From Campylobacteraceae bacterium (GTDB lineage Bacteria > Campylobacterota > Campylobacteria > Campylobacterales > Sulfurovaceae), in contig JALVEV010000308.1 of the NCBI GenBank assembly GCA_027030605.1, positions 1 to 6,466 on the forward strand: 6,466 nt of DNA. The letters run 5' to 3'. The notes beneath the pieces were generated by a model that made no database searches, was not told the origin of the DNA, and worked only from the letters and a program-made list of their open reading frames with translations. Positions 4,179 through 6,466 of this stretch are shown here, in pieces; position 1 is the first letter of the stretch, and every line of letters begins with the position of its first letter. Made by a program: the position numbers and the translations under genes.

Positions 4179-6466
4179 ATGAATCTAAACAGTTTTTACA
4201 AATACATTTTTGTATTTGTCATCTCGTTATTTGTTTTAACGGGTTGTGGGGGCAATGGCTCTAGTGGAGGAGACAGTAACGGTACTGCTCCAAGTGCAGA
4301 ACAAAATGGTTCTGTAGATAACAATGGTTCTACACCTACAGCAGAAAACAACCTAACAAAAACTAAAGGCTATCTCATAGACTCACCACTCCAAGGTGTC
4401 ACCTATCTCTGTGATGGCAATGAGGCATTGACCGATGCAAGTGGAATGTTTGAGTGTGCCAATCCTCCTGTTACTTTTAAAATTGGTAATTTAACACTTG
4501 GAACACTAACAGAGTTTACAGCAGATGGCAAAGTCTATCCACAAGACCTTTTGGGGTTGGCTCGAACCAATTTTACTGATAGTCGGTTAAAGTTGTTAGC
4601 ACAACTGTTACAGTCACTTGATGATGATGATGGGGATATTGGTACTAAGATAACCATTACTGAAAGTGTGCGAAGTGGGATTACTACTACTCAAGATTTT
4701 AAAGATATGAGTCAAAGTGATGTTCAGTCGCTTTTAAGTGGGCTTGGTAAGAGTTTGGTTAAAGAGTGTGGGGCTTTGGAGCATTTGGGGGCTAATGTTA
4801 CTTGTAATAGTGATGGAAGTTATTATGTTTATACTCCTCCTGTTAGTACGCCGACACCAACTCCTAATCCAACTTCCAAAATCAAACTCTTATCACCACA
4901 ATCAAAAAGTACGGTTGAATACAATTATGTAACTTTAGAGGTAGATGGTGGTTCTAACCAAACTCAAACTAAAAGTACTAACAAATTTTCTAAAGTTAGT
5001 CGTATTTCCAATATCAAAGCAAAAGTTAATGGTGCTGAATACATCGGAGTAAAAAATGGTACTTCGTTTTTTATCTATAATGTACCTCTTAAAAAGGGAG
5101 AAAATAGTATTCAATTGATAGCTAATGGTGGTAGTGAAGAGCGTAATGTTACTATTAGTTCCGAAGGTAAAGGTTATGCTCCTATTGGCATAAATGTCGA
5201 CAAACGAGAAGGCTTTGAAAAGCTTGATACAACTCTTACCATTCAGACAAAACTGAGTGTAAGTAAATATTTGTTGGACAAAGACAATGATGGTGTTATA
5301 GATGAGGATAAAACCAATAACTCATTTACTCTAAAGTACACCAAAGAGGGAAGATACTTTCCAACTGCAACTGTAAAAACTTCTGATGGTATTTGGTATA
5401 GTACACAGCAGAATGTTTCGCTTGATGTTAAGGCAAAGCCGACAGAAGTTAAAATTGATGGTATTAGTGAACAAATTAAAGATTTAGAGAGATTTGGTGG
5501 TTATATTTGGGCATTGTCTAATAGCAATATTTATAAGATTGATGAAAATAATGAATCAAAGATTACAACTATAAATCTATCAGGAGTTAGTAGTCCACAA
5601 GGTTTTTGTTATGATGATGAGTTAAATCTTTACATTGTAGATAGTGGTAACAATAGAGTAGTGAAGCTACTTGCAAGTTCAAACTATCAACCTGATACCT
5701 ATATTTCACAAGATGGTTCATTTGGTACACAAGGTAGTGGTAAAGGTGAGTTTGAAAATCCTGTTGATTGCATGGTTACTTCATCTATAGGAAAAATATT
5801 TATTGTAGATAGTGGTAACAATAGAGTTGAAATTTTTAATAAAGCAGGTATTTATACTGGAGAATTTAATGGAAATTTAAACAATCCACAAGGAATTTTA
5901 GCTTCTGCCCAAATACCAATTGTTGTAGATAGTGGAAATAATTTAATCAAGAAGTTTAGTAGTGATGGGAAAAGAGAGTTTTCTATATCAGCAGTTGGAT
6001 TATTAAATAATCCAATAAAGATTACAAGTGCACCTAATGGATATTTAATATCTGATAGTGCAAATAATAGACTAGTATTATTAGATAGAAATCTGAAAAA
6101 AATGTTACAAGAGTTAAAATTACAAGGTTCTCCTCAAGTTTCTATCTTTTTAACAAGTGCTAAAGATAAATTTTTTGTATCTTATCAAAACAATCAAGAG
6201 TTAAATAAAATCTCAACAGATTCTGATGTTAAAACAGAAACACCTGAAAAAATAGTTGAAAATTTTGTAAATGCATTATTGTCTAAAGATAAAAACAAAA
6301 TGTATAAGTATGTAAAAAATAAAAATATTGTTGATGATATATATAAAGATATAGATATATGGGTAAAGTTTTTCAATGATAATAGTATAAAGCAATATCA
6401 TACTTATTCAAAAGATAGTTTGTTATCGGGTGTTGAGATATTATTTAATAATACAAATAATAGATT
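4179..6466 (+). CDS. Lipoprotein with shared N-terminal module, Ig/PKD-like domains and NHL propeller (partial, C-terminus beyond window)
   Basis: Open for 762 codons from ATG 4179 to the window end with no stop, so the C-terminus is missing. Signal peptide 1-22 ends in the canonical lipobox L-T-G-C23, followed by a Gly/Ser/Asn-rich linker (24-60). Residues about 64-205 are the module shared with the minus-strand lipoprotein: YLIDSPLQGVTY, Cys78/Cys93, FKIGNLTLG, YPQDLLGLAR, LLQSLDDDDGDI. A Pro/Thr linker (about 219-232) leads to an Ig-like domain (234-332; LLSPQSKSTV, VPLKKGENSIQLIA). A PKD-like domain follows (about 333-420; YAPIGINV) with a calcium-type loop D367-K-D-N-D-G-V-I-D-E-D. Four NHL repeats carry V-D-S-G-N-N-R-like motifs at 487, 543, 583 and 625. 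From 689 a new, mainly helical domain begins (PEKIVENFVNALLSKDKNKMYKYV), perhaps NTF2-like or DUF4878-like. Probable role is ligand or protein binding in the periplasm or at the surface; no catalytic motif was seen. GC falls markedly along the gene, to about 13% in places near its end. Confidence 0.94.
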   Translation, partial: MNLNSFYKYIFVFVISLFVLTGCGGNGSSGGDSNGTAPSAEQNGSVDNNGSTPTAENNLTKTKGYLIDSPLQGVTYLCDGNEALTDASGMFECANPPVTFKIGNLTLGTLTEFTADGKVYPQDLLGLARTNFTDSRLKLLAQLLQSLDDDDGDIGTKITITESVRSGITTTQDFKDMSQSDVQSLLSGLGKSLVKECGALEHLGANVTCNSDGSYYVYTPPVSTPTPTPNPTSKIKLLSPQSKSTVEYNYVTLEVDGGSNQTQTKSTNKFSKVSRISNIKAKVNGAEYIGVKNGTSFFIYNVPLKKGENSIQLIANGGSEERNVTISSEGKGYAPIGINVDKREGFEKLDTTLTIQTKLSVSKYLLDKDNDGVIDEDKTNNSFTLKYTKEGRYFPTATVKTSDGIWYSTQQNVSLDVKAKPTEVKIDGISEQIKDLERFGGYIWALSNSNIYKIDENNESKITTINLSGVSSPQGFCYDDELNLYIVDSGNNRVVKLLASSNYQPDTYISQDGSFGTQGSGKGEFENPVDCMVTSSIGKIFIVDSGNNRVEIFNKAGIYTGEFNGNLNNPQGILASAQIPIVVDSGNNLIKKFSSDGKREFSISAVGLLNNPIKITSAPNGYLISDSANNRLVLLDRNLKKMLQELKLQGSPQVSIFLTSAKDKFFVSYQNNQELNKISTDSDVKTETPEKIVENFVNALLSKDKNKMYKYVKNKNIVDDIYKDIDIWVKFFNDNSIKQYHTYSKDSLLSGVEILFNNTNNR
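5634..6079 (+). repeat. DNA repeat encoding the NHL motif V-D-S-G-N-N-R
   Basis: A 26-bp segment at 5634-5659 recurs identically at 5802-5827; both encode I-V-D-S-G-N-N-R-V. Related diverged copies lie at about 5922-5945 (VVDSGNNLI) and 6048-6076 (ISDSANNRLV). Each sits about 40-56 codons from the next and follows a conserved N/S-P blade start (Pro473, Pro528, Pro570, Pro612). These are the four NHL blades seen at DNA level. Identity at synonymous positions in the first two suggests recent blade duplication or conversion. Confidence 0.8.

Noticed and set aside
4738..4932. Plus-strand open frame of 64 codons with a hydrophobic stretch
   Set aside because: It lies in another frame inside the NHL lipoprotein gene, whose own frame is continuous and shows clear homology here. 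The hydrophobicity comes from T-rich codons.
6194..6376. Minus-strand open frame of 60 codons that looks membrane-like
   Set aside because: It is antisense to the very A/T-rich end of the plus-strand lipoprotein; the Phe/Ile/Leu-rich translation is an artefact of A-rich codons on the other strand.

Overview
The window is AT-rich, with no rRNA, tRNA, CRISPR or mobile-element signature. It holds three protein genes arranged divergently around a control region of about 195 bp (3984-4178). Two of the three genes run off the window edges: the minus-strand gene at base 1 and the plus-strand gene at base 6466. The low GC, the short lipoprotein signals followed by Gly-rich stretches (ACGGGS, GCGGNGSS), the AAGGA-type ribosome sites and the TATAAT -10 boxes without a clear -35 all fit a Campylobacterota-like Gram-negative such as the Sulfurimonas/Sulfurovum/Arcobacter groups. 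That assignment is an inference; no taxonomic marker gene is present.

Layout. Minus strand, reading leftward from the control region: a 297-aa cytoplasmic protein (3983-3090) with an N-terminal helix-turn-helix, a charged coiled coil and an unrecognised Trp/Tyr-rich beta C-terminal domain. Ten bases after it comes a very large lipoprotein (3079 to beyond 1, at least 1026 aa), with an N-terminal module, several cadherin/Ig-like beta domains, a helical part with a dockerin-like calcium loop, and an LVIVD-like beta-propeller. Plus strand, reading rightward: a second large lipoprotein (4179 to beyond 6466, at least 762 aa) with a related N-terminal module, an Ig-like domain, a PKD-like domain with a calcium loop, four NHL-propeller repeats and the beginning of a further C-terminal domain.

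The two lipoproteins share a clearly homologous N-terminal region of about 130 residues (Y-L-I-D-[SA]-P motif, a Cys pair, F-K-[IL]-G...LG, Y-P-Q-D-L, L-L-Q-S-L-D-x-D-G-[DE]-I) but carry different beta-rich bodies and different propeller families. The control region holds a perfect 11-bp tandem repeat plus two weaker copies in the same 11-bp phase, candidate -10 boxes in both directions and several A/T octamer repeats. The working model is a surface or periplasmic lipoprotein pair whose expression is tuned by the helix-turn-helix protein, possibly in response to a ligand of its C-terminal domain. The shared module and the repeats are seen directly; the regulatory link is inference.
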